Positions 49,398 through 58,939 of a stretch of 64,000 nucleotides of DNA are shown here, piece by piece. Numbering within the stretch: position 1 is the stretch's first letter; the number at the start of each line of letters is the position of its first letter. The notes under the pieces are model-generated. The model was not told the origin of the DNA and did not search any database. It saw nothing but the letters and a program-made list of their open reading frames with translations. The position numbers and the translations under genes are program-made. The DNA is from VBDM01 sp035519135 (GTDB taxonomy: Bacteria > Pseudomonadota > Gammaproteobacteria > Burkholderiales > SG8-39), in assembly GCA_035519135.1 (NCBI GenBank), contig DATIWX010000125.1, positions 62,001 to 126,000 on the forward strand, written 5' to 3'.

Positions 49398-50455
49398 CAG
49401 GAGAACAGCCGCAGCGCCAGCGCTCCGCCCGGCGCGATGCCGCGCGCCTCCAACGCCGTGTGAACCGCCTGGAGCTGCGTGCCGATGGCGTCGAACGCGA
49501 CCGCAGTGACCGGCTGGCGGTTGTCGTCGACGATGCGGGCGTTGAGCTGCTTGCCGATCCGCTCCGCCGCCTCGCGGAATCGCGCGAATGCTCCGGGCGG
49601 CGCCCTCGGGACGTCGATCTCCAGGGTAACCGCGTGTGTAGACAAGGTATCGAGGCTGTCGAGCTTGAACGGAATCGGCTCGGAATTCTCCAGCACGCAA
49701 ATAACCGCCCCGTTGGCGTCCTTGCGCCGGAACTTGCCGTCGGGCTCGTCCAGCTCGAATCCCGCCGCCTTCGCCGCGGCGTCGACTCTGGTGCCGGCGA
49801 AGGGAGTGTTGTCGTTCGCCAGATGCACCGCGATCCTGATGTCCAGCTCGCTGCAGAAACGATCGAGCTCCTTGGCGCGCGCCAGCGCCTGGGCCGGATC
49901 CGGCACGGCAGCGAGCATGCCGAGCGACGTGGCGGCCCCCTCCACCACGGTGGCAAATGCCGCAAGCTCGTCCGCGTCGGCGGCGCCGCGGCGGTCGACC
50001 AGCTGCAGGCCCACGCGCATCCTCGAATAGCTGCGATCGGGATCGACCAGCTCCCAGGACGCGAGCGCCTCGTCGTAGCCTTCCAGATGGACCGATCTCG
50101 GGCAACGGTCGAACGCGGCACCTGCGGCGTCCAGCATGGATGCTCCGGACACCTCTTCCGGGGACTCGATGGGAACGATGAAGTCGACGAATTCCGTAAG
50201 GACCTGTCTCGAGCTGCGCCCGGGCCCGGGCGCAGTCCCCAGGGACGACAGCACCGGCTCGATCCGGTCGCTTGCCGGACGCTCTCCGCCTTGCCCTTCG
50301 CCGGTGCCGGAGCGCATCAGTACGTCCTCGTGGCGCGAGCCGAAAGCCGCCTCGGCCCGGCGTTGATAGCGGCGTTCCTGCCACTTGTTGTAGAAGAATA
50401 CGCCCGCGACGACGAGGGTGCCGATGGCGATGAGGCCGAATTGCAGCTCGCCCAT
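49397..50455 (-). CDS. zipA: ZipA-like cell division protein
   Basis: A 352-residue protein with a single N-terminal membrane segment (about 4-22, LQFGLIAIGTLVVAGVFFY), a basic and flexible linker, and a C-terminal domain (about 215-350) similar to the FtsZ-binding domain of ZipA (AVTLEIDVPRAPPGAFARFREAA; LNARIVDDNRQPV). Sequence similarity to the enterobacterial protein is low, so the assignment rests on this architecture and on the smc-zipA-ligA order. It would tether FtsZ to the membrane. Confidence 0.85.
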   Translation of the reverse strand: MGELQFGLIAIGTLVVAGVFFYNKWQERRYQRRAEAAFGSRHEDVLMRSGTGEGQGGERPASDRIEPVLSSLGTAPGPGRSSRQVLTEFVDFIVPIESPEEVSGASMLDAAGAAFDRCPRSVHLEGYDEALASWELVDPDRSYSRMRVGLQLVDRRGAADADELAAFATVVEGAATSLGMLAAVPDPAQALARAKELDRFCSELDIRIAVHLANDNTPFAGTRVDAAAKAAGFELDEPDGKFRRKDANGAVICVLENSEPIPFKLDSLDTLSTHAVTLEIDVPRAPPGAFARFREAAERIGKQLNARIVDDNRQPVTAVAFDAIGTQLQAVHTALEARGIAPGGALALRLFS

Positions 50456-50466
50456 GTCAGGCTTCC

Positions 50467-53400
50467 TCAGGCGGCGGCGGGTTCTTCCCGCAGCTTCAGA
50501 GCTTCATCGATATCCACCGCCACCACGCGCGAGACGCCGCGCTCCTGCATGGTGACACCGATCAGCTGATGCGCCATCTCCATGGTGATCTTGTTGTGGC
50601 TGATGAACAGGAACTGTGTCTGCTGCGACATCTTGGTGACCAGATTGCAGAAGCGCTCGGTGTTGGCGTCATCGAGCGGCGCATCGACTTCGTCGAGCAG
50701 GCAAAAAGGCGCCGGGTTGAGCTGGAACATCGAAAAGACCAGGGCGATCGCGGTGAGCGCCTTCTCCCCGCCCGAGAGCAGATGGATAGTCGTGTTCTTC
50801 TTCCCGGGCGGACGCGCGAGCACCTGCACGCCGCAGTCCAGGATTTCCTCTCCGCTCATGGTGAGCTGGGCCTCGCCGCCTCCAAACAGCGCGGGGAACA
50901 TCTCACCGAAGTGGCCGTTGACCGTGTCGAAGGTCGCCTGCAGCAGGTCGCGTGTCTCCCGGTCGATTCGCCGGATGGCGTTCTCCAGCGTCTCGAGTGC
51001 CGTGCCGAGATCGGCCGCCTGGGCGTCGAGGAACTGCTTGCGCTCCTGGCTCGCCGAGAGCTCCTCCAGGGCCGCCATGTTGATCGCACCCAGCTCCGCG
51101 ATGGCATTCGAGAGTCGCGTGATCTCGCCCTGCAGGGGCGCCGCCTTTTGTCCTTCCTTCATTGCCGCCGAAAGAGCAGCCTCGTCAGCCCCGGCCTCGC
51201 GCAACTGCTGGTCGAACTGCTCGCCGTTGATTTGCGCCGCCTGTTCCTTCAGCCGTAGCTCGGCGATGCGGTCCCGCAGAGGTTGCAGCTTGTGCTCGAG
51301 ACCCAGCCGTGCTTCCTCCGAGGCACGCAGCCTTGCTGCGATCTCCTCCTGCCGGTTGCGGACCTCGGCGAGGCTCTGCTCGCGCGCCATCCGGGCTTCC
51401 AGTCCCTTCTGAAGCTGGTTTCGCAAGGCCGCGTCGTCGATGCTCGCCAGTTCGGCCTGGAGTTGCCTCACGCTCTGGTCGGTCTGGCCTGCTTGTTGAT
51501 GTAATGTATCAAGAGATTTATTGATATCGCTGATTTTACTAATACATTCTTTCTCTTGGAATCCAGCCATCTGCGTGTCGCGCTCAGCCTGCTGCACCGC
51601 TTGCCGCTGCCTCTCGAGCGTGCTTTCCGCCACCTCGTGCTCCTTCTGGCTCAGCTCGACCCTGCGGTACAGCTCGTCGATCTGGGCTTGGTGCTGCTCC
51701 AGGCTCGCCTCGGCCGCCGACTGGGCCGAGCGCTCCTGGGTCTGCAATGCGGCAATCTCCGCGAGCTCCTCCTCGATCTGCCGGCTGCGCTCCTGGTAGC
51801 GCTCCTCGCCCTGGGTCAGCTTGAGGCGCTCCAGCTCACGCTCATGGTGGCGCTGCTTCAAGGCCATGCCTGCGGCGCGCAGCCTGGCGAGCCCTTCGTC
51901 GTGCTCGCTCAGGGAGTGCTCCAGCCCGGACAGTTCCTCGCGCTTCTTCTCTATCTCGCCCTCGAGCCGGCCCGCCTCCTGTCCCAGCGCCTCGATTTCG
52001 CGCTGCCGCGCGAGGATGCCTGTGTCGGCCGGGTCGGGAGCGTGGAAGCTCACCCCGAAACGGCCGAATTGGTGGCCCTCACGGTTGACCAGAACGGCAT
52101 GCGGCGACAGCTCCATCCGGGTCAGCAGGCGCGGCACCCCCTCGACGGCGTAGTACGGAGCAAGCCATGCGGAGACCACCGCGGCCACCGCCGGCTCGGC
52201 CGACTTGACGTAGTCGGCAAGCGGCGTGAGCCCTTTTTCGCGCCGCAGATCCGCAGCGGAGCCGGGGCTGAAGGCACTCACCCTCGCCGGGGGCGGGTCT
52301 TCCAGCAGACGCTGCAGCAGCTCGGGGTCGGACATCTCCATTGCGTGAAGGCGCTCGCGCAGCACCGATTCCACAGCGGTCTCCCATCCCTGCTCGACGC
52401 GGATCTTCTGCCACAGCCGCGGCTTGGAGGCGAGCTGGTGCCGGTCGATCCACTCCTGGATCTTGCTGTTTTCCTCGACCTGGCTCTGGATCTTCTGGAG
52501 CGTGGCGAGCTGCCCATCCAGCGCCGACCGTTCCCGCTCGAGAGTCTGAAGGGTCTCGGTTCCCGTGCGCCGCCGTTCGTCGGCGCCGCCGCGCGCCGCC
52601 TCCAGCTGAGCGAGCAGCGCTTCCTGCCGGGCAAGCTCGGCGCGGCTTTGCCCCAGTTCCCCGCTCAATCGCGCCATCGCCCCGGCATCAGGTGCAACCA
52701 GCTCGGCGCGCTCGGCGAGCAGCTTCTCACCGCGCTGCTCCAGCGACTGCAACGTCTTGTTGGCGTGCGCAAGGTGCGCCTGCTTGACCTGGAACGCCTG
52801 CTCCGCCTGGGCGATCAGCTCGCGTTCGCCCGCGATCCGCCCCAGGAGCAGGCGCGACGCCTGCTCCGCCTGAGGCAGCTTGATCTTTTCCTGTTCGAGC
52901 CCGCGCTGCGCCTGTTGCAGGGCAGCGCGCGACTCTGCCAACCGAGCCTCCCAGCCCCGGAGCGCTTCACGCTGCTCGACTTCGCTGCGCCGGCCGGCGT
53001 CGCCCTGCGCGCGGATCTGCGCCAGCTGGGTTTCGAGCCGCTGTCGGGTGTCGGCGACGAAGCGTATCTCGGTCTCGAGCCTGGAGACGTCCGCATTGGC
53101 TCCATAGAGCTCGCCCTGAGCGGCGCCCAGGGCATCCCCCGCAGCGTAGTGCTCCGCACGCGCCTGCTCGAGCTCGCGCTCGGTCTCCCGCAGTCGGGCG
53201 GTCTCGGATTCGAGCTCGATATCCGCGCGCTCGATGTCCCGGGCGTGGCGTTGCGCCTCCGCCCGCGCTTCGTTGCGCCGCAGGAGCCACAGCAGGTTCT
53301 GCTTGAGCGATCGCTCCGCCAGCAGCTCCTTGTAGCGCCGGGCGACTTCGGCCTGCTTGTCGAGCCTCTCGATCTGGGATCCGAGCTCCTGGCGGATGTC

Positions 53401-53985
53401 GCTTACCCGGGCAAGGTTGTCACGGGTGTCGGCGAGCCGGTGCTCGGTCTCGCGCCGCCGCTCCTTGTACTTGGATATCCCCGCCGCCTCCTCGAGAAAC
53501 ACGCGCAGCTCCTCGGGCCTCGCCTCGATGATCCGCGAGATCATCCCCTGCTCGATGATGGCGTAGGCGCGCGGGCCCAGGCCCGTGCCCAGAAAGATGT
53601 CCTGGATGTCCCGCCGGCGAACGTGGGTGTTGTTGATGAAATAGGAGGACTCGCCGTCCCGCTGCAGCACGCGCTTGACGGAGATCTCGGCGTACTGCGA
53701 CCACTGTCCCGCCGCTCTCCCCAGGCTGTTGTCGAAGGACAACTCGACGCTCGCCCGCGCCACCGGCTGGCGCTGCGACGAGCCGTTGAAGATCACATCC
53801 TGCATCGAGTCGCCGCGCAGCGCGGCGGCGCGCGATTCGCCCAGGACCCAGCGGACGGCATCGATGATGTTCGACTTGCCGCAGCCGTTCGGACCGACCA
53901 CCCCGACCAGCTGTCCGGGTACGTTTACAGTGGTGGGATCGACGAAGGACTTGAAGCCTGCGAGCTTGATTTGAGTGAGCCGCAC
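50467..53985 (-). CDS. smc: Chromosome segregation protein SMC
   Basis: Large ATPase that organises and separates chromosomes. The 1172-residue protein has the Walker A GPNGCGKSN at 31-39, a long coiled coil, a hinge domain around 510-650 (LADYVKSAEPAVAAVV), a second coiled coil, then the ABC signature LLSGGEKALTA and Walker B FCLLDEVDAPLDD near the end. A short block around 51490-51550 inside the second coiled coil (ECISKISDINKSLDTL) is unusually A/T-rich. The upstream gap to queF is 114 bp. Confidence 0.96.
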   Translation of the reverse strand: MRLTQIKLAGFKSFVDPTTVNVPGQLVGVVGPNGCGKSNIIDAVRWVLGESRAAALRGDSMQDVIFNGSSQRQPVARASVELSFDNSLGRAAGQWSQYAEISVKRVLQRDGESSYFINNTHVRRRDIQDIFLGTGLGPRAYAIIEQGMISRIIEARPEELRVFLEEAAGISKYKERRRETEHRLADTRDNLARVSDIRQELGSQIERLDKQAEVARRYKELLAERSLKQNLLWLLRRNEARAEAQRHARDIERADIELESETARLRETERELEQARAEHYAAGDALGAAQGELYGANADVSRLETEIRFVADTRQRLETQLAQIRAQGDAGRRSEVEQREALRGWEARLAESRAALQQAQRGLEQEKIKLPQAEQASRLLLGRIAGERELIAQAEQAFQVKQAHLAHANKTLQSLEQRGEKLLAERAELVAPDAGAMARLSGELGQSRAELARQEALLAQLEAARGGADERRRTGTETLQTLERERSALDGQLATLQKIQSQVEENSKIQEWIDRHQLASKPRLWQKIRVEQGWETAVESVLRERLHAMEMSDPELLQRLLEDPPPARVSAFSPGSAADLRREKGLTPLADYVKSAEPAVAAVVSAWLAPYYAVEGVPRLLTRMELSPHAVLVNREGHQFGRFGVSFHAPDPADTGILARQREIEALGQEAGRLEGEIEKKREELSGLEHSLSEHDEGLARLRAAGMALKQRHHERELERLKLTQGEERYQERSRQIEEELAEIAALQTQERSAQSAAEASLEQHQAQIDELYRRVELSQKEHEVAESTLERQRQAVQQAERDTQMAGFQEKECISKISDINKSLDTLHQQAGQTDQSVRQLQAELASIDDAALRNQLQKGLEARMAREQSLAEVRNRQEEIAARLRASEEARLGLEHKLQPLRDRIAELRLKEQAAQINGEQFDQQLREAGADEAALSAAMKEGQKAAPLQGEITRLSNAIAELGAINMAALEELSASQERKQFLDAQAADLGTALETLENAIRRIDRETRDLLQATFDTVNGHFGEMFPALFGGGEAQLTMSGEEILDCGVQVLARPPGKKNTTIHLLSGGEKALTAIALVFSMFQLNPAPFCLLDEVDAPLDDANTERFCNLVTKMSQQTQFLFISHNKITMEMAHQLIGVTMQERGVSRVVAVDIDEALKLREEPAAA

Positions 53986-54063
53986 GCTAGCAGAAGTCGC
54001 TACAGATCCGGATAAAAGAAAACCGGCTGCGCACCGGATTCATCGCCGACAAAACGGAGCACA

Positions 54064-54069
54064 TATAAT
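54064..54069 (+). promoter_or_regulatory. Candidate -10 element for queF
   Basis: TATAAT 30 bp before the queF ATG, in the gap divergent from smc. No clear -35 hexamer at standard spacing. The short leader shows no preQ1-riboswitch-like pseudoknot that I can recognise. Confidence 0.35.
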
Positions 54070-54099
54070 ACCATCTCCGTTTCCGCCGCCGCCCCCGAA

Positions 54100-54516
54100 A
54101 TGCCTCCCAGACCGAGCAAGTCGCTCGAGAGTTTTCCCAATCCCTGCCCGGGGCGCGATTACCTGATCCGGATGCAGATTCCCGAGTTCACCTGCCTGTG
54201 CCCGAAAACCGGCCAACCGGACTTTGCCACCCTGTTTCTCGACTACGTAGCGGACCGCAGGTGCGTGGAGCTGAAGAGCCTCAAGCTCTACATCTGGTCT
54301 TTCAGGAACGAAGGCGCGTTTCACGAGGCCGTGACCAATCGGATCGCCGACGACCTGGTCAAATTGCTTTCGCCGCGCTTCCTGCGCCTCACCGCCCGGT
54401 TCTTCGTTCGTGGCGGCATCTTCACCAGCATCGTGGTGGAGCACCGCGGGCGGGGGTGGAAACCTGCCCGGGGATTCGAGCTCGCGCCGCTCGAGGAGCA
54501 GCGGAGCACGCGCTGA
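54100..54516 (+). CDS. queF: NADPH-dependent preQ0 reductase
   Basis: Reduces 7-cyano-7-deazaguanine to preQ1 for queuosine synthesis. The 138-residue short-form (type I) enzyme has the catalytic Cys34 in CLCPKTGQPDFA and the QueF signature CVELKSLKLYIWSFRNEGAFHE-type block with its conserved Glu; FFVRGGIFTSIVV follows. It stands alone in front of the dap genes, 38 bp from dapC; no other queuosine genes are seen. Confidence 0.95.
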   Translation: MPPRPSKSLESFPNPCPGRDYLIRMQIPEFTCLCPKTGQPDFATLFLDYVADRRCVELKSLKLYIWSFRNEGAFHEAVTNRIADDLVKLLSPRFLRLTARFFVRGGIFTSIVVEHRGRGWKPARGFELAPLEEQRSTR

Positions 54517-54554
54517 CCCGCGCCGCCGCCCGGCGCAGATCGACATCCGGCCGA

Positions 54555-55745
54555 ATGAACCCGAGACTGAAGTCGCTGCAACCGTATCCCTTCGAGAGGC
54601 TGCGCCAGCTTTTTGCGGGCGTGACGCCCCGTTCTTCGCTGGCCCACATCAGCCTGGGGATCGGCGAGCCGCGGCACCCCACCCCCGAGCTCATCAAGCG
54701 CGCGCTGATCGAGAGCCTGCCGAAGCTCGCGACCTACCCGCCCACGGCCGGCGGAGACGCGCTTCGCCAGGCGATTGCCGACTGGCTGGTCCGGCGCTAT
54801 GGCTTGCCCTCGATCGACTGGAAGACCGAAGTCCTGCCGGTCAACGGGTCGCGGGAAGCGCTGTTCGCCTTTGCCCAGGCGGTTCTGGACCCGTCGCGCG
54901 GCGACGCGATCGTGGTCTGCCCCAACCCCTTCTACCAGATCTACGAGGGTGCGGCCCTGCTCGCCGGCGCGCACCCGCACTACGTCAACGCCACGCCCGA
55001 GCGCGGCTTTACCGCCGACTACGGCTCCGTGCGCGCCGAAGTCTGGCGCCGCACCCAGCTCCTCTACGTGTGCTCGCCCGGGAATCCCACCGGCAAAGTG
55101 CTGGACCTGGGCGAATGGAAGGAGATCTTCTCGCTTTCCGACCGCCACGGCTTCGTCATAGCCTCCGACGAATGCTATTCGGAGGTCTATTTCGGCGAAG
55201 ACTCGGCGCCGCTCGGCGCGCTCCAGGCCGCCACGCGGCTCGGCCGCGGATTCGAGCGGCTGGTCGTGTTCTCGAGCCTGTCGAAGCGCTCCAACGTGCC
55301 CGGCATGCGCTCGGGCTTCGTCGCCGGCGATGCTTCGATCCTCAAGTCGTTCCTGCTGTATCGCACCTATCACGGCGGCGCGATGAGCCCCGCGGTGCAG
55401 GATGCAAGCGTCGCAGCCTGGCGCGACGAGGCTCACGTGCGCGAGAACCGCGGCAAATACGCGGACAAGTTCGCGCGCGTCACCCCGCTGATGCAGGCCG
55501 CGCTGAAAGTGGAACCCCCCGAAGCCGGCTTCTATCTGTGGGCGCCGACACCGATCGCGGACACCGAATTCGCGCGGCGCCTCTACGCCGAGCAGCACGT
55601 CACCGTGCTGCCCGGGAGCTTTCTTGCGCGTGAGTCGGGCGGTATCAACCCCGGCGCGAACCGCGTGAGGATGGCCCTGGTCGCAGAGACCGACGAGTGC
55701 CTCGAGGCCGCCCGCCGTATCGTAGAATTCGCGAAGACCCTTTGA
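54555..55745 (+). CDS. dapC: Succinyldiaminopimelate transaminase
   Basis: PLP-dependent aminotransferase (class I fold) that makes N-succinyl-LL-diaminopimelate. The 396-residue protein shows ISLGIGEPRHPTP, YPPTAGGDALRQAI, the SPGNPTGKVL block, IASDECYSE with the cofactor-binding Asp and Tyr, and FSSLSKRSNVPGMRSG with Lys244 as Schiff-base Lys. Directly upstream of dapD (10 bp), which supports DapC over other transaminases. The ATG at 54555 has no strong ribosome-binding site. Confidence 0.92.
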   Translation: MNPRLKSLQPYPFERLRQLFAGVTPRSSLAHISLGIGEPRHPTPELIKRALIESLPKLATYPPTAGGDALRQAIADWLVRRYGLPSIDWKTEVLPVNGSREALFAFAQAVLDPSRGDAIVVCPNPFYQIYEGAALLAGAHPHYVNATPERGFTADYGSVRAEVWRRTQLLYVCSPGNPTGKVLDLGEWKEIFSLSDRHGFVIASDECYSEVYFGEDSAPLGALQAATRLGRGFERLVVFSSLSKRSNVPGMRSGFVAGDASILKSFLLYRTYHGGAMSPAVQDASVAAWRDEAHVRENRGKYADKFARVTPLMQAALKVEPPEAGFYLWAPTPIADTEFARRLYAEQHVTVLPGSFLARESGGINPGANRVRMALVAETDECLEAARRIVEFAKTL

Positions 55746-55755
55746 AGCGGACCGG

Positions 55756-56577
55756 ATGGATCAACTTCAGGACATCATAGAGCGGGCCTGGGAGGAGCGC
55801 GCGAACCTCGCCCCGGGCTCCGCGCCGGCGACGATCGGCGAAGCCGTCGAGCGCGTGCTCGACCAGCTCGACCACGGGAAGCTGAGGGTCGCGGAAAAGG
55901 TGGGCGGGACCTGGACCACGCACCAGTGGATCAAGAAGGCGGTCCTGCTCTCCTTCCGGCTGGAGAGCAACCGGCCGATTCACGCGGGGGCGCTGCAGTT
56001 CTACGACAAGGTGCCGACCAAGTTCGAGCGCTACGACCAGGAGCAGTTCGAGCGCGGCGGCTTCCGCGTCGTCCCTCCCGCCGTGGCGCGCCGCGGCGCG
56101 TATGTGGCGAAGAACGTCGTTCTCATGCCTTCCTACGTGAATGTCGGCGCCTACGTGGACGAGGGCACGATGGTCGACACATGGGCTACGGTGGGATCAT
56201 GCGCCCAGATCGGCAGGAACGTGCATCTGTCCGGAGGCGTGGGCATCGGCGGCGTGCTGGAGCCGCTTCAGGCCAATCCGACGATCATCGAGGACAACTG
56301 CTTTATCGGCGCACGCTCGGAGATCGTCGAAGGCGTGGTCGTCGAGGAGAATGCGGTGATCTCGATGGGTGTCTTCATCGGCGCGAGCACCCGGATCTTC
56401 GACCGCGCGAGCGGGAAGATTCTCCACGGACGCGTTCCGGCCGGATCGGTGGTCGTGCCCGGCACCCTGCCGTCCGCGGACGGCAAATACGGCCTATACT
56501 GTGCCGTGATCGTGAAGCAGGTCGACGCCAAGACCCGCGCCAAGACCAGCATCAACGAGCTGCTGCGCGGCGAGTAG
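55756..56577 (+). CDS. dapD: Tetrahydrodipicolinate N-succinyltransferase
   Basis: Succinylates tetrahydrodipicolinate in lysine and meso-diaminopimelate synthesis. The 273-residue left-handed beta-helix enzyme has FYDKVPTKFERYDQEQF near 76-92, MPSYVNVGAYVDEGTMVDTWATVGS and IVEGVVVEENAVISMGVFIG, then the C-terminal PAGSVVVPGTLPS. It lies between dapC and pilU, 10 bp after dapC. Confidence 0.97.
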   Translation: MDQLQDIIERAWEERANLAPGSAPATIGEAVERVLDQLDHGKLRVAEKVGGTWTTHQWIKKAVLLSFRLESNRPIHAGALQFYDKVPTKFERYDQEQFERGGFRVVPPAVARRGAYVAKNVVLMPSYVNVGAYVDEGTMVDTWATVGSCAQIGRNVHLSGGVGIGGVLEPLQANPTIIEDNCFIGARSEIVEGVVVEENAVISMGVFIGASTRIFDRASGKILHGRVPAGSVVVPGTLPSADGKYGLYCAVIVKQVDAKTRAKTSINELLRGE

Positions 56578-56595
56578 AACCTGGAGGGAGCCCGC

Positions 56596-57765
56596 ATGTC
56601 CGCGATGAAGCGACTGTTCCAGCTCATGGCCGATAAGAAGGCCTCAGACATCTTTCTTTCGGTCGGCGCCCCGATCAATATCAAGATCAACGGCAATGTC
56701 CTGCCCATCAATCAGCAGATGATGGACTCGGCTACCGTGCGCGGCCTGCTCTACGAGGTGGTCGACGACCGGCAGAAAAGAGACTACGAGGGTACGCTCG
56801 AGCTGAACACCGGCTTCACCTTCCCGGGGGTGGGCAGCTTCCGCATCAGCGCTTTCCAGCAGAAAGGCTCGCCCGCGGTGGTGGTGCGCTTCATCCCCGC
56901 CACCATTCCGCCGATCGACACCTTGGGGCTGCCGCCGGTTCTGAAGGACCTGATCCTCGAGAAGCGCGGCCTGATCCTCATGGTCGGGGCGACCGGCTCG
57001 GGAAAATCGACGACGCTCGCAGCCATGCTCGACTATCGCAACGAGCAGCGGACCGGCCATATCTTCACGCTCGAGGATCCGATCGAGTTCGTATTCCAGA
57101 ACAAGAAGTCGATCGTGAACCAGCGCGAGGTCGGGACCGACACCCTCGACATGAAAACGGGTCTGAAGAACGCCCTGCGCCAGGCGCCCGACGCCATATT
57201 GATCGGCGAGGTGCGCGACAAGGAAGGCATGACTTCGGCGATCCAGTACGCCCAGTCGGGGCACCTGTGCCTCGCGACGCTGCACGCCAACAACAGCTAC
57301 CACGCGATGAACCGCATCATCAGCTTCTACCCCCTGGAGAGCCGCAGCGCGCTGCTGCAGGACCTGTCGGCGACCCTCAAGTGCGTGATCTCGCAGCGCC
57401 TGGTGAAGAACGTGAAAGGCACCCGCTCGGCCGCCGTGGAGGTCATGCTCAACAGCCGCTACATCGCCGAGCTGATCGAGAAGGGCGAGATCAACCAGAT
57501 GAAGGAAGCGATGGAAAAAGCGCTGACGCCGGGCTCCCAGACCTTCGAGCAGTCGCTGTTCAAGATGATCGGCGAGGGCATCGTGACCCAGGAGGAAGCC
57601 CTTGCGAACGCCGACTCGGCGAACAACCTGCTGTGGCTGATCAACAATACCGAGGCCGGCGCGGCCCTTGTGGCCGGCAGCGAGAGGAAGGCCGAGGCCA
57701 AGCCCGCCATGGATCCCAACACGACCTACAGCAATTTCAAGCTCGGCGAGACCGAGGACGCCTAG
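56596..57765 (+). CDS. pilU: PilT/PilU-type retraction ATPase
   Basis: Hexameric ATPase of the type IV pilus retraction machinery. The 389-residue protein has the Walker A GATGSGKSTT at 131-140, the Asp box FTLEDPIEFVF, Walker B ILIGEVRDKEGM and a His box CLATLHANNS. The long C-terminal tail after about 340 (GAALVAGSERKAEAK) favours PilU over PilT. No pilT or other pilus genes are near; it sits between dapD and dapE, an order seen in other betaproteobacteria by recall. 18 bp from dapD. Confidence 0.9.
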   Translation: MSAMKRLFQLMADKKASDIFLSVGAPINIKINGNVLPINQQMMDSATVRGLLYEVVDDRQKRDYEGTLELNTGFTFPGVGSFRISAFQQKGSPAVVVRFIPATIPPIDTLGLPPVLKDLILEKRGLILMVGATGSGKSTTLAAMLDYRNEQRTGHIFTLEDPIEFVFQNKKSIVNQREVGTDTLDMKTGLKNALRQAPDAILIGEVRDKEGMTSAIQYAQSGHLCLATLHANNSYHAMNRIISFYPLESRSALLQDLSATLKCVISQRLVKNVKGTRSAAVEVMLNSRYIAELIEKGEINQMKEAMEKALTPGSQTFEQSLFKMIGEGIVTQEEALANADSANNLLWLINNTEAGAALVAGSERKAEAKPAMDPNTTYSNFKLGETEDA

Positions 57766-57796
57766 CAAGCGATGCACCATCCCAGGACCCAGCGCT

Positions 57797-58939
57797 ATGG
57801 CGGCTGAAGCGGCCGCCACCCTCCGGCTCACGCGCGAGCTGATCGCGCGCCGCTCGATCACCCCGAAGGATGAAGGCTGCCAGGCGCTGCTCGGCGAGCG
57901 CCTGGCGCGCCTGGGCTTCAAGCTCGAGCCGGTCCGGCGCGGCGAGGTGACCAATCTCTGGGCGCGCCGCGGCACCTCGCGTCCTCTCCTCTGCTTCATC
58001 GGCCATACCGACGTCGTTCCGACCGGTCCGCTCGACCAGTGGCACAGCGACCCCTTCGTTCCCACCGAGCGCGAAGGCAAGCTCTTCGGGCGGGGCGCCG
58101 CAGACATGAAGACCTCGATCGCTGCCTTCGTCGTGGCGGTCGAGGATTTCCTCGCGGAGCACGCCTCGCACAAGGGCTCGATCGCGCTGCTCATCACCTC
58201 CGACGAGGAGGGCCCGGCCATGGACGGTACCGTCAAGGTGGTCGAGCTGCTGAAAAGCCGCGGTGAGCACATCGACTATTGCGTCGTGGGCGAGCCGACC
58301 TGCGCCGAGAAGCTCGGGGACACCATCAAGAACGGACGCCGCGGCTCGCTCGGCGGAGTCCTGCGGGTCAAGGGCGTGCAGGCGCACATCGCCTATCCGC
58401 ACCTGGGGAAGAACCCGGTCCATCTCGTTGCGCCGGCGCTCGCCGAGCTCGCCGCCACCGAATGGGACAAAGGCAACGAATCCTTTCCGCCCACCACCTG
58501 GCAGATCTCGAACATCCATGCCGGGACCGGAGCCGACAACGTCACCCCCAACGACGTCGAGATCAAGTTCAACTTCCGCTTCGGTACCGCGAGCACCGCC
58601 GACAGCCTGAAGACGCGCGTCCACGCGGTGCTCGACCGCCACGAGCTCGAATACCGGCTCGACTGGACGCTGTCCGCGGCGCCCTATCTCACGCCGCGCG
58701 GCAAGCTGGTTGACGCGCTGTCGGCAGCGATCCGGGACGTCACCGGCGCGGCGCCCGACGTCAGCACCACGGGCGGAACCTCGGACGGGCGCTTCATCGC
58801 CCAGATCTGCAGCGAAGTCGTGGAGTTCGGTCCGGTAAACGCCACCATCCACAAGCTCAACGAGCACATCGATCTCGCCGCGATCGAGCCGCTGCGCGAG
58901 ATCTACCTGCGCCTGCTGGCACGGCTCCTCGCATCCTGA
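57797..58939 (+). CDS. dapE: Succinyl-diaminopimelate desuccinylase
   Basis: Zinc hydrolase that releases LL-diaminopimelate. The 380-residue M20 family protein shows FIGHTDVVPTGP (His70, Asp72), GRGAADMKTS (bridging Asp), SDEEGPAMDG (catalytic and ligand Glu) and VGEPTCAEKLGDTIKNGRRGS, with the dimerisation lid domain in the middle. The ATG at 57797 is 31 bp after pilU; the frame is open upstream into pilU. Confidence 0.96.
   Translation: MAAEAAATLRLTRELIARRSITPKDEGCQALLGERLARLGFKLEPVRRGEVTNLWARRGTSRPLLCFIGHTDVVPTGPLDQWHSDPFVPTEREGKLFGRGAADMKTSIAAFVVAVEDFLAEHASHKGSIALLITSDEEGPAMDGTVKVVELLKSRGEHIDYCVVGEPTCAEKLGDTIKNGRRGSLGGVLRVKGVQAHIAYPHLGKNPVHLVAPALAELAATEWDKGNESFPPTTWQISNIHAGTGADNVTPNDVEIKFNFRFGTASTADSLKTRVHAVLDRHELEYRLDWTLSAAPYLTPRGKLVDALSAAIRDVTGAAPDVSTTGGTSDGRFIAQICSEVVEFGPVNATIHKLNEHIDLAAIEPLREIYLRLLARLLAS

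Noticed and set aside
53986..54099. preQ1 riboswitch upstream of queF
   Set aside because: The 114-bp gap shows none of the compact C-rich stem plus A-rich tail that a preQ1-I switch needs; not supported.
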